64,000 nucleotides of DNA from Anastatus disparis (GCA_017163975.1 JAFFSR010000249.1:4215001-4279000); one strand, 5' to 3'. Shown: positions 34,153 to 46,398, counted from the stretch's first letter. Numbers and translations: made by a program. Notes: generated by a model not told the origin, from the sequence alone.

Positions 34153-34275
34153 ACGATTGTGAGGACTTTGATAATAACGGATTTCACAACGTTACAAATC
34201 ACCACTGTCAACTTCACTGTAATCCTTCGAGTCACAAAAGCGAATATTTGAGAGCCAAGATTTTAATTCTGGCTG
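34153..34275 (+). CDS. Candidate host-gene internal exon (Cys/His/Asp/Asn-rich)
   Basis: A pyrimidine-rich acceptor (CTTGTGTCTTTTGTGGCAG) precedes 34153 and GTAAGA follows 34275. The 123 nt enter in phase 1 and leave in phase 1. They encode DCEDFDNNGFHNVTNHHCQL followed by HCNPSSHKSEYLRAKILILA. The cluster of Cys and His residues could bind metal, but I recognise no family. Phase, strand and splice signals fit the upstream candidate exon at 30285-30489, so both may belong to one host gene whose other exons lie beyond the window or in this repeat-filled region. Confidence 0.5.
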
Positions 34276-34884
34276 GTAAGATGAAAATATTTAATCCTTT
34301 ACTATAAATTTTATAAATTAAAATTATTTTTATAATACTTTTAAATATGATTAAAAGTATTATTTCTAAATAAATTAAAAGTATTATTTTCATTGTTAAA
34401 ATATGTTAAAATAAACTGCTTTGTTTTCAATAAAATTTATTATAATTGAAAATAGATTAAAAATAAATGCAAATAAAATTTTTCTTCAATTAACTTATTA
34501 TTTCTTAATGAAGAGAATAATATTTGTAATTTAATCTATTCTGAATATATATTCCAACCATATAAATTTTTATTATCATAGACGATCTTAGGCTCCTATT
34601 CATAGACCTAACTCAAGTAGTGGTTGTTACTTGAACCTAATTCTGTCTTTGTTTATCAATGATAAGAATAAAAGACAGATGGTACAACCGTTACTTGATC
34701 TAATGGCTACACTGGAAAAAATATTTATTAGTAACAAAAAAAATTTTATTGTATCGAATATATTTTTTCGGGCAATCGGTGGAATATTTTTTTCATCAAT
34801 ATCATTTATTCCGTCAGTGAAAATAAAATTTTTAAATATCAATAAAATATTTCTCAACATACATAAGATATTTCTCAAACATAA
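34276..34884. other. AT-rich spacer
   Basis: Probably intronic if the two candidate exons are real. No further feature is recognised. Confidence 0.45.
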
Positions 34885-35746
34885 GGGCACAAAACACCTT
34901 TTTTTCGGTCCCACCATCGAATTTGGGTTTATTGCTTTTTTTTATAGGAAATTTACTGTAGAATAAGCTCCAACAAGTTTTTTTACTCTATCTCATTTAG
35001 TTTCGCTTTTATGAAGAAATTAGTAAAATAAACTTTTAATTAATTTTTTTGTTAATTTTGCTATTTCGAGATTTTTCTCAAATTTTTAGCTAATCTTATT
35101 AAAACACTATGAGAACTTATTTTTTTATTACTTGATTCAATAATTCATAAATTATTAATTAATCTCCAAAAAGTTTTTTTTAAGAGATTTAATTTTGTTT
35201 TTATTTATTAAGTCTATAATGATATAATTTTTACAAATTAAAAAAATGTTAAGAAATATTTTAAATTGAATTTTTTTAATTTTTATTGATTTTTTTTAGG
35301 TTTAATTGAAAAAAAGAGTTTATTTTTTTAATTTTAACAAAATATTTATCTTGATTTAAGTTTTGAAAAGTTTTACATCCATATTTTATTCCGTTTTGAT
35401 TTTGTAAGAAAACGAGTGGCACATAGTTATTCGTGTAATTTTTTATCAATTTAAATTTCGCGCTTTCTGCTCGTATCATTTCGCTACATGACAGTCAGTC
35501 TTAGCTATTTGTTTGGTCAGTTTGCAGTGAGTTTGTTTACTTAAGGTGCATTTAAAAAATTATTAGTAGGTTTTGTGGTTTAATTTACGTAAAATTATTA
35601 ATTTTTAATAAATTACACGTTCGCGAGTTATTTCATATTTTTTTATGTGCGCCTGGAATTCTACTTTTATCTAAATAGAAAGTGTATTTGAAGTGTAAAA
35701 AGCTTAAATTGACATTAAGAATACGAACCTCAAAAATGTAAAATAA

Positions 35747-36440
35747 TGAAAGAAATACCAGAGGCAGATTTCATAACCAACATCAAGATAGAAAACGACC
35801 CACAGGAAGATCTAAAAAGAGGCCAAGGAAATTTCTTAGTAAAAGTGAAAAAAATTCTTCTGAAGCTAAGAGAAGTAGACCCTCTACTTCTTTTTCTAAA
35901 CTGAAAAGAATAGAATTTTCAAGTTCCAGGGCAAATGATAGAAATGTTGATACCAACGTTCTATCTTCTATGTTGGAAAAATTGTGTTGCAGTGTGTGCC
36001 TTCATAAGATGAAATTTATTGAAACCTCTTTTGGAGGATAAGGATTCAAAATTAATATGATTTGTGATTTTTGTGATGAATAAGCAACTGTAAACTCTAA
36101 CAAGAGAGAAAGTGCTATGGACAATACGTATAAAGTTAACAGATATAATGTTCATGCTGTTCGTGTACTTGGCCATGGACTTGCAAGTTTGTCTAGTTTT
36201 TGTAGTTTGATAGATTTATCAAAGCCAGTTGCCCAGTCAGAGTTCAGTGCTATAAGTTGTTAAATAACAAAAGTATACGAACAAGTGGCAAAAGGTTCTA
36301 CATCTAATTCTGTTAAAAAATAACTTGAATCGACTTCCCCAAATAGTGCTGATCTTGATATAACTTTCTCAAGATGTTGGAGAAATTAAACATCGAACTT
36401 CGAAATGTATCTGTCGAGTGGGTCAGGACTTTGAATGATA
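35747..36440 (+). pseudogene. Mutator-like (MULE) transposase N-terminal fragment
   Basis: After a basic, Arg/Lys/Ser-rich start, the translation gives CCSVCLHKMKFIETSFGG, a stop, then MICDFCDE: a Cys-x2-Cys plus Cys-x2-Cys zinc-binding pattern. Next come YNVHAVRVLGHGLASLSSFC and a segment ending in SADLDITFS. This order matches the Mutator-like transposase domain found in insect repeats, where an N-x-R..G.G...F block precedes the first catalytic Asp (DITVS.DGTW). The catalytic region is lost: the frame degenerates right after LDITFS. Several stops (after FGG, CDE, ISC, KK) show it is dead. A short downstream stretch, RTRIHRMNMGLQLKQNELIK (37446-37502), may be a C-terminal remnant. Confidence 0.65.
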
Positions 36441-36791
36441 GAAGATAATTCAATGTAGAGTGATCAAGTTAGTCTCATTCGAAAGAAGCACATATTCTGA
36501 AAAGAAAAGTACGAATAGGTGTGATGGATTTCTATACACCGGGTGCATATTAAATTTATGTAAGAGTATAATTCTAATTATTATTACATATTTAGATATA
36601 AATTCTATTTATAAATATTAATATATAATAATATTGATCAAAATATAAATTTTAAATCTAGATTTTATTTCTTAATTTTTAATTTGAATTATAAAATATG
36701 AAATGATTACTCCATATTAAATATTATTTCTTAGTTTCCAGCTGATTCAAGGTTAGTACGAGTGATTCTAACAACCATTAGAGTAACAAGT

Positions 36792-36830
36792 AACTATGTA
36801 TTTGTTGATTCTTACAACAAATACATAGTT
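36792..36830. repeat. Perfect 16-bp stem hairpin
   Basis: AACTATGTATTTGTTG (36792-36807) and its exact complement (36815-36830) enclose a 7-nt loop, ATTCTTA. It lies inside the MULE-like relic. Confidence 0.9.
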
Positions 36831-37122
36831 TCATTGGTAAATAAGGGTGAGTACTGACAAAATATCTTATAATAAGAAAGATTATTTTTATTGATTATTT
36901 TAATAACATATCTTTTTGCATTTCAGCTTTATCCAGTCGATAACAAGGTTCTCTTATCTGGTATCTCTTTTTTATATTGTTAGCTAATATAAATAAGAAA
37001 TACCAGAAAAGAATTATTTTATGAAAGATAAGTATAGCATTGATAATTTTAAGATATAATAATTAAAAACTTTAAAGCTGTTTTTCTCAAATATTGAATT
37101 TTTAAAATTTTAGGTGCTGCCC

Positions 37123-37421
37123 CGTAAGATTTGAGCTGAACCGCTGGATGGATTTGACTTTTTTAAACTGATTTAACTTTAGTATTAGCATTATTTTCGC
37201 GTGAATGGAGGGTTTTGAAATCGAATGACAAGAAGTTGTTAAAAAATCCAAAGATAAGGTAAAAAATAAAAATTCATTTAATAAATTAATATTTTTTGTT
37301 GAAAAGTAAAAAATTTTTTGCGTTTTAGGAATTTTTTCATTCACGCGAGAATGATGCTAATACTGAAGTTAAATCAGTTTGGAAAAGTCAGATCCATCCA
37401 GCGGTTCAGCTCAAATCTTAC
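37123..37421. mobile_element. MITE nested in the MULE-like relic
   Basis: GTAAGATTTGAGCTGAACCG is matched by its complement ending in CAAATCTTAC. The stem is about 85 bp on each side (including CTGGATGGATTTGACTTTTT and its near-complement) and the loop is AT-rich. Flanking duplication is not clear. Confidence 0.8.
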
Positions 37422-37615
37422 AGTGGAGCCATTATAAGAACAAGAATTCATCGAATGAATATGGGACTACAGCTAAAGCAAAATGAGCTTATAAAAGCTT
37501 AAAATAAAGGTATTTTAGTCTACTTTCAAATATTATTTCCATTCACAAAGAATTTAATTAAATCTTATTAATACATATCTTTTTTACTAGCAGGGGAAAA
37601 AGGTGTTTTGTGCCC

Positions 37616-39290
37616 CTAAGAAAGTGTCATACTAGTACTGGAAATTATTAATTTCATTTTAGATTTATTTCTCGTAATGTCAAAATAAAAATTAAGTTAA
37701 ATAATTAAAATAACATTTTATTCCTTCAATAAAATATTTTTATGCATATAAAAAATATTGCGTATCAATTAATTTCTGTATACCAAATAGGATTAACTAT
37801 TCATTGAATAAATATCATCTTTCTTTAAAAATATATCTGAATTTTTTAAGCCTGAAAAATATTTTTTTGTAGAAGAATATATTATTTTGAAAACATGAAA
37901 CATCATGAAATAATTTTTCACAAGTAAATTTAAAATATTAATTCAAATAAATTTTTCAACAAATTTGAGTTCTTTTTCTGCAATATAAATTTCAATTTTT
38001 TTTAATTACTGAAACTCTTGATTCAAAGAATTATTTTTCTATTCAAAGAAATATTTCTTTAAAAGAGTTAAATAATGATTTTAATTAAAATTTATTTTTT
38101 GTAATTATGTTTATAAATAATTGTTGTGAAATTTTTCTTTTACTGAAATGTACGTTATTAATCAAAAAATAATAATTACTGAGAAAATTTTCAAAGTTTT
38201 TCAGTTGTATTTTCTTCATTTTGACAATTATTTTTTTCAATTCAAAATCCTCTATGTAATGTAGAGAATTGTAATCAATTACACTGCTTTTTTGCACCAA
38301 CAAACATTCTATTGTTGAAAAGAGATAGGTTTATCGAAGTCATGAACTAATTTGTTTAATTCAAAAATTATATCTTTGAATTAAAAAATTATTAGATGTA
38401 AGATATTTTTTTTATTTTTATATAAAAATTATTTTAAATAAATATTACATTTTTTGCAATAAAAAAATATAGCATTGTTTTTAAGAAAGTTTTACCGACT
38501 TTCAACACTATTTTGGAAGTAACTAATTTCTTAAAGCTAATAAGATATTTTTCTAAATTCGAAAGTTTTTTTTTCGAATATAATATTTTACCAAAGATTA
38601 TTTAAAGGTTTTTTTTTATTTTTAAAATTATTTCATGAATTTAAAAATGATTTTTCTTTGACTCAAAGAAATTCATTTCTTTGCACCGTATTTCTTCTAT
38701 TGAAAAACATCTTCTTTAAAGTTAAGAAAACTTTTTACGCTGTGTAGTTACAAATTTTGCGTGAAATTCCGTGATAAAAGGAACGTTTTCACATACTAAT
38801 ATAATATCATTTCAAAACAATGTATAATAACTATTTTTATGGTGAAAAATAAGGCTTCCTTTTTTTTAAAACATTCTGCAGTTAAAAATGAAATTTCATT
38901 TCTTTCATATGCAAGGACAAAGATGAGCCACCTACTCTAGGATAAATTTAGAACAAACGTGCCTGTTTTCTTTTAATATCTTACAAATAATACATATTTT
39001 TGATTGACAATCATTGATTATTTCATCACTCAATAATGTCAAATTATTTTTTTCTTTTATGCTACATTATTGAAAAAATCAATAATTTATATCTTTTTAT
39101 TACTATTTAGTTTTTGAATAACACTAACTTAAAAATTCATTTCATGACATAATATATAATAAAGTTTAAATTTAGATTAGAAAAGGACAAAAATAAATGA
39201 CCTATTATAAAACAAAATTTTCAAGGGTTTGCTTTATCAATCAAATATAGTTTAAAAATAAATTTCTTTTTTTTCAGATGAATAAATATC
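37616..39290. other. AT-rich region without recognisable genes
   Basis: Only a degraded end resembling MITE family A (GATTAGAAAAGGACA at about 39176) was noticed in this stretch. Confidence 0.5.
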
Positions 39291-39304
39291 AAAATTGTTT
39301 GTAA

Positions 39305-39845
39305 TGCCTAGCGGAAAAATGAAATGTTTAAAAATGTTAAAATGTGTTCAAAACTGTTTGAAACTGTTCATAAGTGCAAAATTTAGGACATTTAAAATAG
39401 TTATGAACAGTTTTAAACATTTTTAAATACTTTCAAAAAGTTTTGAAAAGTTCGAATCGATTTTAAACGGTGTTTGATAGTTTTGAATTTTTTATGTTAA
39501 AAAGTTATAGATTATTTTAAATATTCAAAATATTTCAAAACAATTTTAAATCAATATCAACTATTTTTTATTAACTTGAACAGTTTTAAACGGTTTTAAA
39601 CAGTTATAAAAAGTTTTAAAAAGTTCGAAATGATTTCAAACAGTGTTTCATAATTTTGTGTTTGTAAAAATTTTCTTATATATTAAAATTTATATAGTAT
39701 ATACGAGAAAATGTTCACTTCAGTTTTAAATTATTCTGTATTGTTCAATACTGTTAAAAAATGTTTAAAACTGTTTATAACTGTTTTAAATGTCCCAAAT
39801 TTCACATTTATAAACTATTTTGAACAGTTTTTTTCCGTAACTGTA
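39305..39845. repeat. Foldback element made of GTTTTAAAC-like motifs
   Basis: The segment at ~39350-39430, containing GACATTTAAAATAGTTATGA and CAGTTTTAAACATTTTT, is found inverted at ~39745-39830 (AAAAATGTTTAAAACTG, ATAACTGTTTTAAATGTCCC). The loop between them contains further degenerate copies of CAGTTTTAAAC and AAAAGTTYGAAW. It is probably an old MITE-like element; ends are not resolved. Confidence 0.7.
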
Positions 39846-40441
39846 CACTCAAACCACGCCGTGGTGCGTATTATACAGGTACTATGGTCAGTATTAAGCA
39901 ATTTAATACTGTAGAATCGAAATTATCGGTTATATTCTTCGAAATCACCAGGACAAACCATTAAAAAAAAGGTACTGATAAAAGTAATATTAAAAAGTAT
40001 TTTAAATACCTATTAAATAACTACTAGTAGTTTGATTTATAGGTATGATTGAATTTAGTACTTTTTCTTAGTAAAAACTTTTTTCCGTGCAAAACATTAA
40101 AGTGATAAAGATATGACAAATGATACGTTTTTAAATTATTTAAAGACAGCATTTGAAGTGATTGTAATTAGAAAATACTGTGTATTGATATTCTATAAGA
40201 ACACTGCACGTATTTTTGGTATTTAGTAACACCAAGAGTACAATTTCCACATAAAATATTGTATTGAAGAAGGTTTTCAAGGCCTAGGTCTTCATAGCGA
40301 ATAGGCTATGGAAACGGTCCATTATGATTTTCCTGCAACATGGGCTAGTACAAAGTATCATAAAATGATTATAATTATGCAGATATATACGCGTAGTTTT
40401 TACTAAAGTAACGTACTTTTTTCAAAACATTCATATATATA

Positions 40442-41632
40442 CAGTAGCCTGCAAAAGTTTCCGGAAGAATTTTTTGAATAAGTTAATTAAAAAAAAAAAA
40501 TATCTCTCGTCCTATTGGTCGTAGAAAAAAAAACAAAAATGGAAACGGAAGTACAGACAAAATATTAACTTTTTATGAATAGCAAATTTATATCAAGTCG
40601 TTTCATCTATTTCTTATTCTGTTTAAAAATTTTTTTGAATCTCGTTTAATCACTTGTAGTTTCTTTTTTAAGGTAGCTATGAGAAAAATTCCAACAAGAA
40701 TCAAAAGAATCCTTCAAAAGCTCAAAGTTTTCACTTGGATTTTTTTTTGCTAAAATACTTTTTAAAAGAGTTAGGCACGATTAAATATTCATTTAAAAAA
40801 TGAAGCGACATAAAAAATATCAACGAAAATCGAAAGATATATATCATATTGAAACCCAAAATTCATAGAAACTAATGAATGAATTTTTTTAAAAATTCAA
40901 TTGTATAAACTGAATGGCAAATACTACAAGTTAAAGCATTTCTTTTCCTCAAGTTTTGTAATAAAATGAAATATAGGCCAGATTCATAAGTACCGGTGTA
41001 GTATCCGTTTTACATCCCCTTAAAAAAATTTTGCTACTCATAAAAAGTTAGTATTTTGTCTGTACATCAATTTCCATTTTTATTTTTTTTTTTACGTCGA
41101 ATAGAATGGAAGATATTTTTTTAAGCATTAACTCTTTCCAAAATTTTTTGCATAGTATACCATTTTACGAGACTTGTTACGACTTACGACTCTGACCTTC
41201 AGCTCGGGCCGTAAACTTCTTGTTTCCTAAATAAAGCCTTTTCATACCCGTTACGAAATGTACTATTTCACGTTTCGCTTGTGTAGAACAAAACACAAAC
41301 CAATTCATGTGTATTTATGCGCACTAATGATTATCTTTATCCTTAGATAAGTTAGCTGAGGTGCGCAGAATTTGTCACATGGCTACATTTAAAAAAAATC
41401 TACAAGTGATCAAAGAAAATTTTAAAAAATTTTTTATTAAAAAAATTTGCAAAATGGTATGAAAAATAGAAAAAACAACTTGATATAAATTTGTTACTCC
41501 TAAAAAGTTAATATTCTGTCTGTACTTCAATTTCTATTTTTGGTTTTGTTCTACGACCAATATAACGAGAGATATTTTTGTTTAAATCATTAACTTTTTT
41601 TGAAAATTCTTCCGGAAACTCGTAGACTACTG
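40442..41632. mobile_element. Tc1/mariner-type element with TA duplication, no transposase
   Basis: CAGTAGCCTGCAAAAGTTTC at the left and the complement of the right end (CAGTAGTCTACGAGTTTCCG) form terminal inverted repeats. TA flanks both (40440-40441, 41633-41634). The inner arm sequences include TCTGTCTGTACTTCAATTTC. A second, diverged copy of the right arm lies internally at ~41043-41160, so the element is composite or partly duplicated. No coding sequence is visible. Confidence 0.75.
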
Positions 41633-41719
41633 TATATATATTACTACTATTATATTAAAGTGAAGAATTAAGACTTTTTTTTTCTTACGTGAATATCTTT
41701 TACATTATTGTCACATACA

Positions 41720-41862
41720 TTCATACACATACACACGTGCACCATTAACATATACATACACACATACACATACATACACATTTACACATACACTCATATA
41801 CACATATCCAAACACATACACATGATCATATATACACACACACACACATACACAATATCCGT
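41720..41862. repeat. ACACATAC-rich simple repeat
   Basis: Degenerate CACATACA/ACACAT repeats merging into CA repeats. Confidence 0.9.
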
Positions 41863-41867
41863 CACTC

Positions 41868-42290
41868 CATCTCTCCGATTCAGACTCTCCGTCTCCGTTT
41901 CTCCGTCTCCATCACTCCGTCTTCGTCTCTCTGTATCCCTCTCCGTCTCTCCATCTCCGTCTCTCCGTCTCCGTGTATCTCCGTTTCTCTGTCTCTGTCT
42001 TTCTGTCTCCGTCTCTTTGTCTCCGTTCTTGCACCTTTGTCTCTCCGTTTTTCCGTGTTTGTCTATTTATTTCTATTTCTCTGTCTTTATTTCTTTGCCT
42101 CTGTTTATCTGTCTTTGTTTTCGTCTATGTCTCCATCCCTCCATCTACGTCTCTCCGTCTCCACTTTTCCATCTCTCTATCTCCGTTTGTTCATCTTCGT
42201 TTCTCTGTTCTGTGTCTTATTTTTCCGTCTGTCTTTTTGTCTGCATGTCCGTCTCCCTGTCTTCCTTTTTATGAAATCGTTCCGTGACTC
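41868..42290. repeat. CTCCGTCT pyrimidine-rich minisatellite
   Basis: Degenerate tandem copies of TCTCCGTC (TCTCCGTCTCCGTCTC and variants) over about 420 bp. The strand asymmetry is extreme: one strand is almost purine-free. The long open frames over it (Ser/Leu/Val/Phe-rich) are compositional artefacts. Confidence 0.9.
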
Positions 42291-42368
42291 CAATACCGCT
42301 CTTTGTCTCTGTTTCTTTGCTTCTGTTCATACACACGTACGTCTACACAATAATGCTGATGTTTGAGT

Positions 42369-42403
42369 TGATGATGATGATGATGATGATGATAATGATG
42401 ATC
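42369..42403. repeat. (GAT)n microsatellite
   Basis: About eleven GAT/TGA triplets with one AAT interruption. Confidence 0.95.
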
Positions 42404-42784
42404 TGCTTATTGTTTAATGAATTTCAAATTTTCCGTTTTGTCCCAGATCTGTTTATAGGACTCATCAGTAAAGCTTTGTGAGAGAAGACAATCTAAATAA
42501 ATAGCCATTATTATAGTTTATTCTAATTAAAAAAAAATTTCTATATAAATATTTTCACTTCTGAACTTATATTTGTAATTAATTAGAAGCGTTTCGAGAA
42601 ATCATCAACTAAAGCTTTTATTGAGGTCGCATCAAGGCTTTATTCTATAGTGATTATTTTTAATTAGATTTTCTTGTATTATTTGATTTATTCAAATAGT
42701 CTTCTTTATTATAACAGATCCCGCTTTAGACGTTACTTTTTATAATAATTTCAGTTCTTTTTTGCTTAGCACTAATATTAATAT

Positions 42785-43615
42785 CCGCGTTCCTTCAATT
42801 ACCCAGCGCTTACAATAGCAGTCGTGTTATTTTTATTATACAACGTTCACAATAAAAGTCGCGTTTTATTAATAATACCTTGCTCACATTGACGGTCGAG
42901 TTCCTTTGACTACATAGCGTTCAAAATAGCAACCGTGAATACTTAATTACACAGCGCTTACAATAGCAGCGGCGTATTTTTAACCACACAGCGCTCAAAA
43001 TAGCAGCCGCGAATTTGTAACTACACAGCGCTCAAAATAGCAAACATGAATTTTTAATTATACAGCGCTTACAATAGCAGTCGCGTTTCTTTAACTACAC
43101 AGCGCTCAAAATAATAGCTGTAAATTTATTACACAACACTTACAATAGTTGCTGTGTTTTTCAACTACACAACATTTACAATAGCAGCCGCGTTTTTTTA
43201 ACCACACAGTGCTCAAAATAACTGCCACGCATTTCTAATTACACAGCGCTTACAATAGTTGTTGTGTTTTTCAACTACACAGCATTTACAAGAGCAGCCG
43301 CGTTTTTTTAACCACACAGTGCTCAAAATAGCTGCCGCGAATTTCTAATTACACAGCGCTTACAATGGTTGTTGCGTTTTTCATCTTTAGCTCTTAAAAT
43401 AGCAGCCGCGTTTTTAAAAGCAGATAGTGCTCTGAAAAGTAGTTGCAAATTTCTAATTACACAGCGCTTACAGTAGTTTTAGCGTTCTTCCCCATCACAG
43501 CGCTTACAATAGCAACCATGACTTTTTTAGCCATACAGCATTTAAAAAAGCGATTGCGTTTTTTCAATGGCACATAACTAACAATAGCAGCCGTGATTTT
43601 TGACCACACATCGCT
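42785..43615. repeat. ~38-bp minisatellite
   Basis: About 21 degenerate units of the form CACAGCGCT(T/C)A(C/A)AATAGCAGCCGCG plus a T/A-rich spacer such as TTTTTTAACTA. Units alternate between GCTTACAATAG and GCTCAAAATAG types over much of the array, suggesting a dimeric higher-order unit. It abuts the Helitron pseudogene. Confidence 0.9.
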
Positions 43616-43805
43616 GAACTCTACTTCATTATTTTCAATTTTTCTATATTTAATACTACATAAGAGTTTCAAATATGTTTGATTTTATTTTCTTATTCAT
43701 TATAGTTAATTTTTGTATTGTGGTTTTATAATATTTCTTTGTAAACGATGTTTGTATAGACCATTTTATCTTTAACTTTTCTTGATTTTTCTGTTAATAT
43801 TTTCA

Positions 43806-46398
43806 ATTCTTTCTTATTAGTTGTCTTTCAAAGTGCCACTTATAACTGCCCATGATGGAAAATCGGTGTTGGTAAATACACTCCTACTTTTTCAAATGAT
43901 TGTTCTTGCGACTTAGACTTAGTCATTGCATAAGCAAGTTTTACAGGAAATTGTTTTCTGATCATCTGAAATGACAGTTCATCATTTGCTGATAAGGTTA
44001 TACGCAGTAAGAATATAGTGCTCCCTTTTTTACTCCTCGTTAATATTTGCGCAATAAAAGTAAATTGTTTTAATTTCGTTATTACTAATCGGGTTTTGTT
44101 ACAAAGTCCTTTATTTAAATTAATATTTCTTAGAAACATTACCATAGCTCCTTTTTTTAATTATAATCTATTTGGAGGCGAATCATTGGGCGTTAAAGAA
44201 TTTCAAAATTCTGTTGGCAAATTTACGTCTGAACTTTCGTCATTTACATCGTTTGCAGAGTCAATGCTCAAGTACTCTATTACTGGTTTATTTATTTTTG
44301 ATAAAATTTTTTCATTCATTTCTGTTACATCTACGTTTTTCGGTGCTGATATAATATTTTCGTAATAGTCAAAATTTTCAATATTTATATTATGCCCGTA
44401 AATTTCATCAATTAGATTGCGCTTTGACAATATTTCTGTTGGATTTTGTATAACTTCATTTCCGTTTTCATATTTTGAATAAAAATTACCATTTCCTATG
44501 TTGAGTAAGCAATTTTTAAATTTATTATCTGATTTCGTTTAACGTTTATTTTCTTCTAAAGACATACATTAAAAATGTTTCCATAAATAGCTTTTTTCAT
44601 ACAATTTCTTATTGTGTTCTATTTCCATGTTTTACTATTGGCAACGTTTGTCTAAAATCACCTGATATGATAAATGTTTTCGCTCCAAACGGATAATTAT
44701 TATCACATACATCTTCAAACATGCGATTGACGGCTTTAAAAGCGTATTTTGATGTTGTTGTGATTTTATCCCAGATAAAAATTGCTACATTTTTCATTTT
44801 TTTACCTATTTTGCTGTTCGCACTAATATCACATATTGTGTCTTCAGATATGTTCAACAGTAATTTAAATGCTGTATGTACTGTCACACCGTCTTGTAAT
44901 AAGTTAGCCGCTATACCTGTCCATGATACAACTAAATAGTTGATTTCATGAACTTTTAGATAAGTTATAATTATATTTGATAAGTAGCTTTTACCACTTC
45001 CACCTGGAACATCTAGATATAAATATTTTTCAGTGCAATTTTTTTATAATGAATTTATTACTGTATTACAAATAGTCGTTTGAGCATATGTTAGAGTATC
45101 AATAATTGACTCAATATTATTTACATTATTTACTGTACTATATTCAATTTCGTTATTTTAAATATAGTATATTGAAGTATGTAAATCAAAGTCACTTAAT
45201 TGGAATTCATTATTAGTTAAAATATCATTAATCATGCTTAATGCATATTCTTTACCTTTTTGTTCATTCATTTTTGGAGGATAAAAATGGATTTTATATT
45301 TTTTATATAATTTTCGAGCATTAATTGGATTGTGAAATGTATAAATGTAACCAAATAATTGGCGAAGAGATCCTGGAAATCGAGATTTACAAGATTCTTC
45401 TAAACATTTATCCCATTCATCATCGATTTCAGTTGGTTTCTTGCTTTTGCTGCTCCAAAGAATGTTAGATATATAATTCCATCAGAAGTTTTTCAGCATT
45501 TAAAAGATGTTGCAGCTTTAACGTGAAGCAGAAGTAATCTTAAAAAGAATCTTTCTTTTTGTTTTTGATTAACTAAGTACATTCTGGTTAGAATAGGTTT
45601 CATAATTTTTATTCTTTTCGTCCATGTTTTATGTATTCGATTAAAAACATGATTTTGCGGTATATCGGAATAAAAGTAATTATATGCCTCTGGGTTACTT
45701 TCATTAAGTTGGAACCACGCTATTAGTGTTGTATTAACATTTTTCTCATTAATTTCGTGTTCGGATCCTACTTTAAAATACAATTATTGTTCATTTTCAT
45801 TATGAACGACTCATCTATAAATTGTAGGAGAAAAGACACTAATATTATATTCCAATATGCGATGCATAGCTTCTGGTGGGCAATCGTATCTTGTGTTTAT
45901 ATTTTGTTAAATTTCATCATAAATTTTTATTATGATCTTCACAAGGGCCAAGGATCATAAATTGTTTAAGTATTTCATATAATCTGGGTTTCTCATTTTT
46001 ATTTGGAATTTCAGCTACTATAAATTTATCAACGTCATCACTATTGTAAATTTTATTATCTTTACTTAAAAACACTAGCATATAGGCATGCCATAATCCT
46101 CTTTTTTGAAATTTTACTACGTATGAATAGGCAATGCATTTTCCCAAAATATGTTTTTTTGAAATTTGATCTAATAATAGTTTTAATTTTTGATAAAATA
46201 CTTCAACAACAATATCTGGTCTATCTGTTACTTCTTCACTTTGTCCTATATTATTTGTGATTTCTTCCTATTTCGTATTGCATATCATAGAAATGAAAAA
46301 ATCTGGTTTCCCATTTCTTCGTACTAATGTCATAAGATCAAGAAAATGTTGATATAAGGAACGCGGACTTTCTGTAAAAGTCGATGATAATATAAACA
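43806..46398 (-). pseudogene. Helitron RepHel pseudogene (HUH Rep plus Pif1-like helicase)
   Basis: Reading leftward: PRSLYQHFLDLM and KPDFFISMICN (Rep, ~46360-46270); RPDIVVEVF; FQKRGLWHAYMLVF (~46110-46070), where the HUH motif H-x-H has become H-x-Y; EIPNKNEKPRLYE and ILGPCEDHN. The next conserved part is PPEAMHRILEYN and KQKERFFLRLLLLHVKAATS (~45870-45500), so the RNDP/YIAKY segment has been deleted. The helicase follows: Walker A VPGGSGKS (~45010-44985), GDFRQTLPIVKHG, QFPVKLAYAMTKSKSQ and PIFHHGQL. Helitrons move by rolling-circle replication; Rep nicks and the helicase unwinds. Many stops and frameshifts make it inactive. No CTRR-hairpin 3' end was identified. Confidence 0.85.

Larger units (their letters stand above)
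34885..37615 (+). mobile_element. DNA transposon relic enclosing a MULE-like fragment
   Basis: GGGCACAAAACACCTTTTT at 34885 is repeated in inverted orientation ending at 37615 (AAAAAGGTGTTTTGTGCCCC). TAA lies just outside both ends and may be the target duplication. The interior holds a Mutator-like transposase fragment (35747-36440), a hairpin (36792-36830) and a nested MITE (37123-37421). The match between the terminal repeats is limited to about 19-20 bp, so the pairing is probable, not certain. Confidence 0.55.

Noticed and set aside
41708..42366. 188-codon Ser/Leu/Phe-rich open frame resembling a membrane protein
   Set aside because: It translates ACATAC and CTCCGTCT simple repeats; hydrophobicity is a by-product of pyrimidine-rich triplets.
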